From positions 107,784 to 171,783 of the forward strand of contig NZ_JADEXD010000001.1 in the NCBI RefSeq assembly GCF_015207285.1: a DNA stretch of 64,000 nucleotides, given 5' to 3'. Shown here piece by piece: positions 28,562 to 38,000 of the stretch. The stretch is from Tychonema sp. LEGE 07203 (GTDB lineage Bacteria; Cyanobacteriota; Cyanobacteriia; Cyanobacteriales; Microcoleaceae). The translations under genes were made by a program, and so were the position numbers. Position 1 is the stretch's first letter. Each line of letters opens with the position of its first letter. The notes under the pieces are model-generated. The model was given only the letters and a program-made list of their open reading frames with translations, had not been told where the DNA came from and ran no database searches.

Positions 28562-31549
28562 TTATCTTAGAATCCGCCACTTGAAAGACTTGCCGACCTT
28601 TTTTGTTTCACCGAGGTTCATCGAAACCATTTGGTTGAAGACCGCAGCCGTAAAGTCCGTGTTCGACATCTGGCGCAGTTTAGCTCCTGCAACGAGTTCG
28701 CGACAGTTGCGGTATGCTTCACGGGTGCTGATCCAACCTTCAGCAACCGTGTCCCGCAACTCTTCTGATTTCTGAATCAGTTTCTGGATGACCGGGACTG
28801 TATCGTCCTCATCTTGCTGCTGCCCTTTGTAAAGCACTTCAGCCTGGTTGATGTAGAAGTAGCTGGTGGCGATCGCCTTTTGAATGATGTCGGCCCCAAT
28901 CAAGGTAGGGATTTCAATCTCAAAAGGCTTCTCGGAATGTTCCCTGCCTGAGAGCTTCCACTCTTCTTTCAACTGCAAGTAAGTTTTGAGGGTGCCGTCC
29001 AGGTTTTTCAACTTGCAGATTTCGTGCAAGCAATGCAGGATGAGGGCAATCCGCAGGCAGTACCCACTCCACTTGGACATGGCTAGCTGGAAGCCTTCAT
29101 TCAGTTCAGCTTCTTCGCGCTCGACCATCGGGTTGAAAAAGTGCTGTTCGTAGTAGTCGGCAGCCGAGTCGCTGAGGTGGTAAGTGATCGGAAAACCCTG
29201 GTAAACAGTGCGGTTCGTTTCATCTTTGAGCACTTCGCCTGTTTCCTCATTTTGAACGGGACGATAGTGCATTTTGAGGACGGAAAGTTTGTGGTAGATG
29301 TCTTTGAGAAAGGCGTCAATGTCGGGGTAGGGCAGTCGCGTCCGCCGCCGTTTGGGCATCTGGGCCAAGCAGATTACCCACCGGGCCATCCAGCCGCTGG
29401 AAATTTTGCGGGGCGTCATCTCTTCGTCGAGCGTCTTGCGCTGGATGGTGCCGGTGATGGGGACGCACGACCTCTCCACCTCGACTCGGCGATCGCGGTC
29501 AATGAGGATGACTTTGGGACCGCCGCCGTTGTTGAGGGTGAGGTAAAAAGCTTCGTCGTCCCCCTTGCCAGCCCGATATTTGTTGAGGGCTTTGAAGAAG
29601 CCGTCGATTTCGTCGCGGTGGACGAGGAAGCCGCGCGGATTTTCGTTGATGGTGCGGATTAGGGCTTCTACGGTGATGTGTTCGACCCAATACTCGCGGG
29701 GAACGGGTGGGGGCAGGAGTTCTTCTGGCGGGCTGTCAGGGTCTCGATTTTGCTGGGTGGCTTTTTGTGCTTCTTTGTAGCTTTTGAGGGCAATGCAGTA
29801 TTCGCTGTTAGCATCCTGCTGCAAGAGCCGGATGGGATTGACCATAACTTCTTGAGTTTGACTTTTGAGCTTCCCCGACCGGGCGGTGCTGATTGTCCAC
29901 AGCACGCAGGACTTTTGTCTGAATCCAGGCCAAGCAACAACTTCAGCGGCCGTGCCGATCGCGCAGCCGAAGGTTGACCAACCTACTGTCATCAGGTGTT
30001 CGGCGCTGGTGGGCATTGCAGCAGCGATTTGTGCCAGGATGCAGGCAATTTCAGGCGGTAAAATTTGGTGCAAGTCGAGACTCTGCTTGCGCTTGCTAAC
30101 TAAATCTTCAATAAGGGTTTTTTCGCTTTCGACTTCTGCGAACTGCCATTCTTGCAGTCGGGTTAAAACGATTTGTTCGACGTATTTGGGGTCGAGTTCC
30201 AAAGCTTGAGCGATTTGGGCGCACTCGGATCTTCGTTCTGACAGGGGAATGTTGCCCCGTTCGAGGAGCCGATCGATATATTTCAGGAGCAGGTTTTCTT
30301 TCTCTTTACTGTCAGAATCCGGCGGGTAAAAATTATCTGTAACCTGACCGTTGTTTGGCGGGATGCTCTCTGACGCTACATCATCTGCTTGTAACTTTTG
30401 AGAGTTGAGCTGCTGCTGGCTCGCTGTCAGTGATGCCCTGGGGCGCTTGTCGATACCCCATTCTCCTAAAATCCTGTCTTTAATGTGAGGGGGGCATGAA
30501 GCCTGGAAGGTTTCTCGATCCAGCCGGTAAATCTTTTTCCAGCAATTTTCAGAGTCTCCGCTGTGATATTCGGCGGCGGTTTGGCAAGCGGAGGGGCTAA
30601 TGGTTTTGAGGATGCGCTGCCATTTGTAGGGATCTCGGCTGCTGTCTTCCATTTGCCCCCAGGCGTACTCGGCTAAGATTTCAGTGGTGCCGGAGTAGGA
30701 GATACTGTAGCGGTGGCAGAACTCTTCCCAGCCGTAGCATTCGGAGGCGAGAGCGGTCAGGGCGTCGGAGCGATAGCCTGTTTTGGCACCACCTGTCAGA
30801 ATGTCTTTGGCGCGGTGGGAGAGGAGGTCTTCTAGGCGAATTGCGCCGGGGACGTAACTTCCTGCAGAACGGGGCGAGGTGTTGGCAGGAATAGACGGGT
30901 GCTGTTGCCGTGTTGGGTAAATACCAACATCTTCCGGTTTGGCAACTGTAGGCGGATATGCAACAAAATATTCCCAGCGGTATGGGATGCCGTTCGCGCC
31001 GACAGTAGGGGGCAGCAGGGTGTGACCGCCGTTTCGGGCAAGCAGTTCGCCCATTCGGGACCTGTCTCGATCTAGGCTGAAGGCTGTCCAATCTGGTTCT
31101 TCTGTGAAGGCGAGGATGACTCGGTATCCGCCCGAAGGGGTGCGAAATCGAGGGGCGACATTCAGGAGGGGGTAGTCGTTGAACCACTGTTCAAGGCGCG
31201 CCTCAAAAGCTTGTGGCGAGGAGAAGACTTTTTCTTTGCGATCTAGATCGACAAAGGCGATGTAGTGACCATGTGCATTAGGTCCGCCGCCGAGAGTGCC
31301 GATGCCAGTGGTGCGGGCGAACCACTTCGTTAAGTTTGCCTGAGTTGGCAATTGGTTTTGATAGGGTTTCCAACTGACTTTGACTGCTTTTCCTTTCTGG
31401 TTTATCCAAGCAGGCGCTTTGCCTCCGGGAACGTCGCAGTCCCTTTCGCATTCCTTGGGACATTCCGGCAGCGCAGGTCGGCCCAAGCAATTGTGGAGCC
31501 AGTCGATTGTCTGGGCGAGCGTTTGGGGAGCCTGATTAATGTCGCTCAT
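28562..31549 (-). CDS. Replication protein: primase-polymerase domain plus DUF3987-type helicase-like domain
   Basis: A 995-residue protein. The N-terminal ~210 residues look like an archaeo-eukaryotic primase-polymerase domain: metal-binding FVDLDR (residues 99-104), GGYRVIL (near 143) and GGHTLLPPTV (near 172). Residues about 490-900 match DUF3987: TARSGKLKSQ near 550 stands where a P-loop would be but lacks the normal GxxxxGK form, and FLVHRDEIDGFF near 645 is the Walker B-like site. Such proteins start replication of plasmids and phages. It lies next to the TGACGATT array, its likely origin, and is preceded by a small coupled ORF. The degenerate P-loop is a DUF3987 trait, not clear damage. 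Confidence 0.82.
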   Translation of the reverse strand: MSDINQAPQTLAQTIDWLHNCLGRPALPECPKECERDCDVPGGKAPAWINQKGKAVKVSWKPYQNQLPTQANLTKWFARTTGIGTLGGGPNAHGHYIAFVDLDRKEKVFSSPQAFEARLEQWFNDYPLLNVAPRFRTPSGGYRVILAFTEEPDWTAFSLDRDRSRMGELLARNGGHTLLPPTVGANGIPYRWEYFVAYPPTVAKPEDVGIYPTRQQHPSIPANTSPRSAGSYVPGAIRLEDLLSHRAKDILTGGAKTGYRSDALTALASECYGWEEFCHRYSISYSGTTEILAEYAWGQMEDSSRDPYKWQRILKTISPSACQTAAEYHSGDSENCWKKIYRLDRETFQASCPPHIKDRILGEWGIDKRPRASLTASQQQLNSQKLQADDVASESIPPNNGQVTDNFYPPDSDSKEKENLLLKYIDRLLERGNIPLSERRSECAQIAQALELDPKYVEQIVLTRLQEWQFAEVESEKTLIEDLVSKRKQSLDLHQILPPEIACILAQIAAAMPTSAEHLMTVGWSTFGCAIGTAAEVVAWPGFRQKSCVLWTISTARSGKLKSQTQEVMVNPIRLLQQDANSEYCIALKSYKEAQKATQQNRDPDSPPEELLPPPVPREYWVEHITVEALIRTINENPRGFLVHRDEIDGFFKALNKYRAGKGDDEAFYLTLNNGGGPKVILIDRDRRVEVERSCVPITGTIQRKTLDEEMTPRKISSGWMARWVICLAQMPKRRRTRLPYPDIDAFLKDIYHKLSVLKMHYRPVQNEETGEVLKDETNRTVYQGFPITYHLSDSAADYYEQHFFNPMVEREEAELNEGFQLAMSKWSGYCLRIALILHCLHEICKLKNLDGTLKTYLQLKEEWKLSGREHSEKPFEIEIPTLIGADIIQKAIATSYFYINQAEVLYKGQQQDEDDTVPVIQKLIQKSEELRDTVAEGWISTREAYRNCRELVAGAKLRQMSNTDFTAAVFNQMVSMNLGETKKVGKSFKWRILR

Positions 31550-31782
31550 CGGCGCACTCCCAAGCGATATGAGAGGAATTGGGCGATGCCTGTTTTGACA
31601 TCTTCCAAGTGCCGGCTCCGGGTTACCGAGAAGTTTTTGCTAAAAATTTGGCAATCTGTGTTGGCAAACCTCCTAATTTTGCTAAAGTTAAATAGCATCC
31701 AATTTTGCCTCCCCAGCCAAAAAGCTTTATGCAGCTGTGGATGCAGGTCAGTCTTCATCAAAAACCTCCATTTTGACCCCAA
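31546..31782 (-). CDS. Small basic protein coupled to the replication gene
   Basis: A 78-residue ORF whose TGA overlaps the ATG of the replication gene by four bases (ATGA), a sign of translational coupling. An internal ATG at 31758 is an alternative start. The product is basic with many Arg, Lys and aromatic residues and no recognised domain. The region just upstream holds the two 17-bp operators, so it would be the first gene of the leftward operon. A copy-control or accessory role is only a guess from position. Confidence 0.5.
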   Translation of the reverse strand: MGSKWRFLMKTDLHPQLHKAFWLGRQNWMLFNFSKIRRFANTDCQIFSKNFSVTRSRHLEDVKTGIAQFLSYRLGVRR

Positions 31783-31784
31783 TC

Positions 31785-31822
31785 ATTTACCAATAGTAAA
31801 TCTAGATTCACCCACAGTGAAT
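31785..31822. promoter_or_regulatory. Two matching 17-bp operator-like dyads, 21 bp apart
   Basis: ATTTAC-caata-GTAAAT (31785-31801) and ATTCAC-ccaca-GTGAAT (31806-31822) have the same design: 6-bp arms and a 5-bp spacer. Their centres are 21 bp apart, two DNA turns. They fill the gap between the leftward replication operon and the rightward HTH gene, so the HTH protein probably binds here. Confidence 0.65.
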
Positions 31823-31839
31823 TAAGGTGACAAATCTTA

Positions 31840-32205
31840 ATGCTGATTTATGAAGCCTTCCACAATACGTTGAAACGTTATGACATCAGTGGCAAAGCCC
31901 TAGCTGGAGTTGCTGGGGTCAGCGAGAGTCTTGTGTCGCAGTTTAGACACGGCAAGAAGGGTGTAACGGACGAGATGCTCGACAACCTGTTGCAGGCGAT
32001 GCAGAAGATTGCTCCGGGAGCACGCAAACATTTTTGTTCGCTGGTAGCTGGGGAGCTGGTGGAAGGAGCGGGTGTGGAGAATGCAATTAAGGAGATTTCT
32101 GCTGAGGATATTCCTGAATTGTTGATGGCGATCGCGCGTTGCTGGAAATCAGTTGACCATCCATCAATTTATGCAACAAGTGCGTTGATGGAGTTCCATC
32201 GCTAA
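31840..32205 (+). CDS. HTH regulator divergent from the replication gene
   Basis: A 121-residue protein with an XRE-like helix-turn-helix: GKALAGVAGVSESLVSQF at about residues 18-35. AAGGTG about 10 bases ahead of the ATG is the ribosome binding site. It faces the replication operon across two matching dyads and so probably represses it, itself, or both. The same arrangement is seen at 57732, where a regulator of similar layout faces the second primase gene. Confidence 0.8.
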   Translation: MLIYEAFHNTLKRYDISGKALAGVAGVSESLVSQFRHGKKGVTDEMLDNLLQAMQKIAPGARKHFCSLVAGELVEGAGVENAIKEISAEDIPELLMAIARCWKSVDHPSIYATSALMEFHR

Positions 32206-32610
32206 AATGGTAGCACTCTAAGATAATAGATGTAGCGCCAAATTTTTAATAATTTTAGGCGGGGAAAATTAACCTTTAATGCGGTCGGGAATTAATTTTA
32301 CTACTTATTTTACCCAAATATAACAACAAAAAGTAGTTATTTATCAACTAAAAGTACCATCACAACTTGGATAGTGGTGTATCTTCAGCAAAATGGCGCA
32401 AATTTAGACCATAAAAGGTCGGGATATTAGCCTTTTGCCAAAGATGCCAGCAGAGAGTGGTAATGTCACTCATGCCAATAAAAGGTTTCAAATACCTAGC
32501 AATTAGTTGGTAGTCTATATGTGGGAGTATTTCACTAGCCTGAAATCTTACGGTAGACAAAGCTCAACACTACGAATTATCTAATCGTTGTTATCAAACC
32601 CATTTACTAT
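32206..32610. other. AT-rich gap ahead of the GHKL-helicase operon
   Basis: Mostly AT-rich sequence without recognised sites. A 66-codon ORF on the - strand (32360-32560) shows no family likeness and I do not count it as a gene. The promoter of the three-gene operon should lie near its right end; I cannot choose one with confidence. Confidence 0.5.
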
Positions 32611-35010
32611 ATGGCTGAACATCATCCTTTAGGGGATATAGAATATCTCAGAGAAAATCTTCTCAAGAGCTATAAGCTTGGCTTTCCAATTCTCAAAGAA
32701 TTAATTCAGAATGCTGAGGATGCAGGCTCTACCTATTTTGATTATGGATGGATTGATGGTATACCAGAGGCGAATCATCCTCTCCTGAAATCTCCAGCCT
32801 TATTCGTATTGGATAACGGCAAATTTACTGAGGAAAATGCCAGATCAATTCGATTCATTCTTGGAGGAAGCAGTAAACCTAACCAGGAGAACACGATTGG
32901 AAAGTTTGGACTTGGATTGAAGAGTGTGTTTCACCTATGCGAAGCATTTTTTTACATTAGCCCTGAAATAGAAAACGCAAAAAAACCACGACGATTTGAT
33001 ATCTTTAATCCTTGGGCAGAACAAGATGGAGATCACTATCATGAAGGATGGGATAATTTTTCTCAGGATGACTGCAAGAAAATTCAAGCATTGCTGAAAC
33101 CTCTTCTTAATCGTGAAGAATATAGCTCGGAATGGTTTATTCTTTGGATTCCGCTTAGACAGCGTACCCATAGTACACAAAAGTCCGAAGAAGATGGTAT
33201 CCCGCTAGGTCATATTAAATACTCAGATGACGACTTTTTCGGCAACATTTCTCCTAGCTTCTTAGACGAAGAAACTACCAAACAAGAATTTGCATTACTT
33301 TTACCTCTGCTCCACTCTTTGCAGACTGTTCGTTACTGGTCAAGAAGTTTAGAACAAGAAAAGTTTTCTATATCAATTGGTGCTAGCGATCGCCGCTACT
33401 CATCCTTATCTCAACAAAATCAACTTTTAGAGCCACATTCCTTTAAAGGAAATATCACCATTAGTAGTGAATCTAAAATTGAGTTCAACTTTTCAGCAAA
33501 AGAACTTATTCTGGACACTCCTACTTTTAATGATATTCTTTCGAGACCTAACTTTCCGAGCAAGTTCAAGCATATTAAACCTCACATTGCTGTGGTTCTT
33601 AGCCACTGGAGGACATCTCCAGAAAAACAATCTACTTTGACTATACGGAATGCTGTTTTTCTTCCAATTGGTTCCCCTTCAGATTTGGATATTTCTGGAA
33701 AATCGTCACGAAGCTACTGCTTGACGTTACACGGATATTTCCTTGTTGATTTTGCTCGGACGGGAATTCTTGGTTGGAATGCAGAAGATTATAGAATCAA
33801 TAGCCAAAAAGTTGAGGGAGATGATGGAGATAGTCTACTCAAAAAAGAGTGGAATTCGGCTCTTTACGAGAAATTATTGGCAGAAGTGATACCAGAACTG
33901 AAAAATTTACCTGAGTCAGATATTACTTCTGTTTGTCAGGCACTCAAGAATTCTAACCTCTTCAAAAATAATAAGGAGAGTATTTGTAGTAAATGGCAAT
34001 TTGTATATCAAGTAGACAGAAAATCTTCACAATGGACAATCAGCCCTTCACAGGAAGAAAAGCGCATTTTAAAAATACCTAAAATACCTGAACCAGTTTG
34101 GGAAATTGCATCAAATTTTGAAGATATTGCTCGTGAAGTGTATTTAATTCAAGATAACTCTCCTAATTTGATTCTTTCCAAACGCTTAAATTCTTGGCAA
34201 GATAACGATATTATTCGTATTTTTGCTCCTCCTTTTGATTATGGAAAAGTATTTACGGATTCAAATGTTATTAACTTCTTTATTGAACTTCTGAAGTCTC
34301 CATCAAAGGAATTGAGTTATCAACTTCAGAAAACGTGGAGACAGTTTCTTCAGAAAGTTTTTCAAGAAACCGGAATACCAACTGAAGCGATGGGGGATTC
34401 AGTTCGTAAGGCGATCGCTCTCCTTGATGAATGCAACTGGTTTGAACTTAAGTGTTGCGACTCACAATTATTTCAAGATTTATCCAGGGAACATCTTGAT
34501 ATTCTCCTCATTCCCCAGAAGTTCGCTCCGCCAAGTAAGTCTAGCCCTAAAATCTCTGGAAATGATGCAGAATTGTTAATTCCTCACCTAATAAATTATC
34601 GAGAAAGGAACCTTCAACAAAGTAAACAGTTAATACAGCAGGTAGTTGAGGCTATTCCTTCTGTAGAAATACCTAAATTTCGACAAGCCGTTAATAATTT
34701 AAAGTTGGTTCCCGGATTTAACTGTCGCAGCAATTGTAAGGTTTTTTATTCCTATATAGAAATTGTAGGGCTACAGAAACAAGGATTACTATTTAAAGAT
34801 TCATCAAAAAATCGGGAATTTTCTACAGATATCCAAATTGCCCTGAGAGAGCAAACACTCGTTTTAGTGGACGAAGTGATTGCAAACAAGCTGTTGCAAG
34901 AAGAGGTTAAAAATTGCGATCGCTCGGCTTGTCTGAGTGTACTTCAGCAAAAACCAGAGTTATCCGAAGTAGAGAATCGTACAAACTTGTTAGAGAGGCT
35001 ATTGTCATGA
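32611..35010 (+). CDS. Sacsin/Hsp90-type GHKL ATPase, first gene of a three-gene operon
   Basis: A 799-residue protein whose N-terminal ~200 residues form a GHKL (Bergerat) ATPase of the sacsin type: N box ELIQNAEDAGS (30-40), the DxG motif VLDNGKF (66-72) with the nucleotide-contact Asp68, and the G2 box IGKFGLGLKSV (96-106). The rest has no recognised domain and is AT-rich in codon use compared with the plasmid genes on either side. Its stop overlaps the next start by ATGA. Sacsin-like ATPases next to helicases occur in bacterial defence islands; no methylase, nuclease or Dnd/BREX gene is near, so the system type is open. Confidence 0.85.
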   Translation: MAEHHPLGDIEYLRENLLKSYKLGFPILKELIQNAEDAGSTYFDYGWIDGIPEANHPLLKSPALFVLDNGKFTEENARSIRFILGGSSKPNQENTIGKFGLGLKSVFHLCEAFFYISPEIENAKKPRRFDIFNPWAEQDGDHYHEGWDNFSQDDCKKIQALLKPLLNREEYSSEWFILWIPLRQRTHSTQKSEEDGIPLGHIKYSDDDFFGNISPSFLDEETTKQEFALLLPLLHSLQTVRYWSRSLEQEKFSISIGASDRRYSSLSQQNQLLEPHSFKGNITISSESKIEFNFSAKELILDTPTFNDILSRPNFPSKFKHIKPHIAVVLSHWRTSPEKQSTLTIRNAVFLPIGSPSDLDISGKSSRSYCLTLHGYFLVDFARTGILGWNAEDYRINSQKVEGDDGDSLLKKEWNSALYEKLLAEVIPELKNLPESDITSVCQALKNSNLFKNNKESICSKWQFVYQVDRKSSQWTISPSQEEKRILKIPKIPEPVWEIASNFEDIAREVYLIQDNSPNLILSKRLNSWQDNDIIRIFAPPFDYGKVFTDSNVINFFIELLKSPSKELSYQLQKTWRQFLQKVFQETGIPTEAMGDSVRKAIALLDECNWFELKCCDSQLFQDLSREHLDILLIPQKFAPPSKSSPKISGNDAELLIPHLINYRERNLQQSKQLIQQVVEAIPSVEIPKFRQAVNNLKLVPGFNCRSNCKVFYSYIEIVGLQKQGLLFKDSSKNREFSTDIQIALREQTLVLVDEVIANKLLQEEVKNCDRSACLSVLQQKPELSEVENRTNLLERLLS

Positions 35011-38000
35011 ATTGGACCACACACAAAGATTTTTATGAACTGCGCTTTTTGTTGCATGGAAACAGAGACCAGTATAAAAACGAGGAGACTCTATACATTA
35101 TCACCTCAGAGAAAAATCGTGAATTATGGCAAAATGTCGCCTGCAAAGTGTTACCACCGTGGCGTATTATTCCAACTAAACTTGCTAAGTATCTACCACC
35201 TTGGCTGTGTGATACGCTAAATATCAAAGCAATTAACCCTAGAAATATTATTGCTGAATTATCATCGCCCAGGTTAATTACTGTAAGTGACTTTAACTCG
35301 GACGAAAGAGAAGAAATTTTAAAAGAAATTTGTCTAGATGAGCAGGATCGCCAACAACTATGGCAAGGGCTAGCACTGCATGAAACTGTTGATGGTAATT
35401 TTATTTCTATAGATGGTAAAACCTATCTGGAAAACCCTAACTTTGATTTCGATAAAAATTTTCAAGGTATTATTACACTTATTAAGCGTAGTGATACTCA
35501 ACAACAAAAACGGGCTTTAGAACGTGGGTGGATTGCTGAGTGGACACCCCAAAGAGCGATCGCTGTTGCTCTTAACCAGCCGCAGCCACAACGTTTCTGT
35601 ACAATGCTGCTGAATCTTCTACATCAGGCTGATAAAGATTTGCTATTAAAATTGGAACGAAGCGAATGGCTTCCTTTAGATCGAGAGGGTGTAATTGCTC
35701 CAGAAAATGTCGTTCTTCTACCCTCACACTTATCAGAAAAGCTAGAAGAGGGGTTAGAAGAAGTGTTTCGTGCTGAAAAGAACAGCAAATATGTCAGCTT
35801 ATCTATGCTTTCAAGTCTGGTTCAAAATAATGTTCAATCTCTTGCAAAAGTGTGTACTGAATGGAAGCATGAGACTAAAATCTTGCAATTCTTGCTTAAG
35901 GAAACAGCTAATCCTTCAAACCATTGTGAGTTTATTATCAAGACATTGAAAGTTTTAGTTAAAAGAAGGCAAACAATTGGGAAGGATAATCTTCAAATAT
36001 TGAATGATAAAGCATGGATGGTAGATTGTAATAACCGAGCTATTAAGCCAGAAAGAATAATTTATTTTCCTCCGTTGCATAATAAAATAAAAGAGATTTT
36101 AGAGCAAGTAGAGCCTTGGGATTATGTCACGCCCGAAATGGTCAAAGATGACATTAGTTTTTGTAGTTTATCATCAGAATTACAAAGTTTATTTCTTACA
36201 GATGAGCGTGCAATTAAAGCACTTGGTTACGCAATTTACTATCTTGACGAATATTATATCGGTAAATTTAATCCAGAAGAATTTGCTTTAGATAAGTTTT
36301 TAGATGTTTTCAACACTTTTGAGGGTCTACCTGTTTTGGGACTGGCACAAAAAATATCCAAAGAAGCTTTTCAAAAGTACATTTTACCACAGGCTTTGGA
36401 GCCAATTGGCAGCGAACGCTTAGTCAAAATTTTTCAGTGGCTAGCCAAGACTTATGAAACTCTTTCAGAAGATGCGATCGCTATCTATAACCAATATTTA
36501 CGACTTGCCTGTCCTGACTTACAAAAGCTTGGACAAGAAATTTTGCCTAATATTAAACTACTCAATCAGTGTGGTAGATGGAAATCACCTAATGAACTTT
36601 GTGATGCTAAGAAATATACTGGTATTGATGGAGAATGGATATTGAGAGAGGATCAGCGAGAAATCTTAACGTCCTGGTTAGATAATTCCTCAGCGAATAA
36701 AAATTTTCCATCATTACCTAGAAGTAGTTCTGTTCAAGATGTAACCAGCTCTGTTGACGATACTCCTAAGAGTAACGCTAAACTACTGGAAGATTACTTT
36801 CGTCCTTGGCTTTCCTATATTCCTTCTGAAGCAATTGGTGGTTTTCTATGTTTGCTTGCTGGTACAGATCCAGAGATTGAAAAACTTGCTACATATTATT
36901 TACGAAAACGGAATTTTGATAACCTAAGAAATCGTTTGCTTTGGAGTAATGTATTTAAAGAGAGGAACTTTAGCATCTCCATACAACATGATGAAACCTT
37001 ACAAATAACCAGCCTTTTAGGAAGCAGATTTAATGTTAAAAATTTAACTCAAGATAGATTAACTAATCTTTTTATAGGCGAACTAAACAAAAATATAACG
37101 CAGATCACATTAATTAATTTCCGACCAGAAAAATGTCTTTCAGATGGTCTTTCCGAAATGCTTTTGGAATCTGCGAAATTTTTTCTAAAACGGATGGAAA
37201 CTCAAACCAATAATGAATCACTTGATGAAATCTGGAAAGATATTTATAATTCCACACAAAGAGATATTTTATTTACCAGAAATTATCTTTTAAAAAATTT
37301 ACCTCATATTTTGGCAACATTAGGAGTGAAAAATCAACAAATAACTAAGTGTCTAGCTGATGGGCGAAAATTAGACTATTACTTAGACGAGCCAGGTCAC
37401 CATCACAAAAATATAATTTTTCTGAATCAGATTAATGATTCTATAAACAAAATTAAAAGTTTGGTAGAAACGGATGAAACTGTTAAAAAAGATATTTTAG
37501 ACGCAGTTCGGAAAAAGATAGGTCAAGGACAGTATGGGTATAATGTGGGGAGCATCCCTTTTGAGTTGTTTCAAAATGCAGATGATTCGCTTGTAGAATT
37601 AAAGCGAATATTAGGTAATATTGATGTGAATAGGCAGCACTATGTTCTTGAATGGGATAGTGATAGCTTAACCTTAATGCACTGGGGAAGAGCGATCAAT
37701 CTTTTCATTCATCCAGATGCTCGTAACAAAAACTTTGAAGGAGAGGGTTTTGATCAGGATCTCCTCAAAATGTTGTCTTTCAATGTTTCTGATAAATCAG
37801 AATGTGAAACAGGTAAGTTTGGACTTGGATTCAAAACTGTTCATTTAATTTCTAAAGAACCAAAAGTCATTAGTGGAAATTTGAACTTTGCTGTTCAAGC
37901 TGGGTTACTCCCCCTTGTCTTACCCAGATGTGATCGCGAACAAGAAGACTGGGATCTTTTACAAAGGCTCCGCAACCGACTAAAAAGCGAACAACCTTCT

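Noticed and set aside
28287..28580. 97-residue ORF at the end of the replication gene
   Set aside because: Its centre is a MITE-like palindrome and the rest shows no protein character; probably a chance frame.
32360..32560. 66-residue ORF on the - strand ahead of the GHKL operon
   Set aside because: No family likeness, no good ribosome binding site and no neighbour in the same operon.
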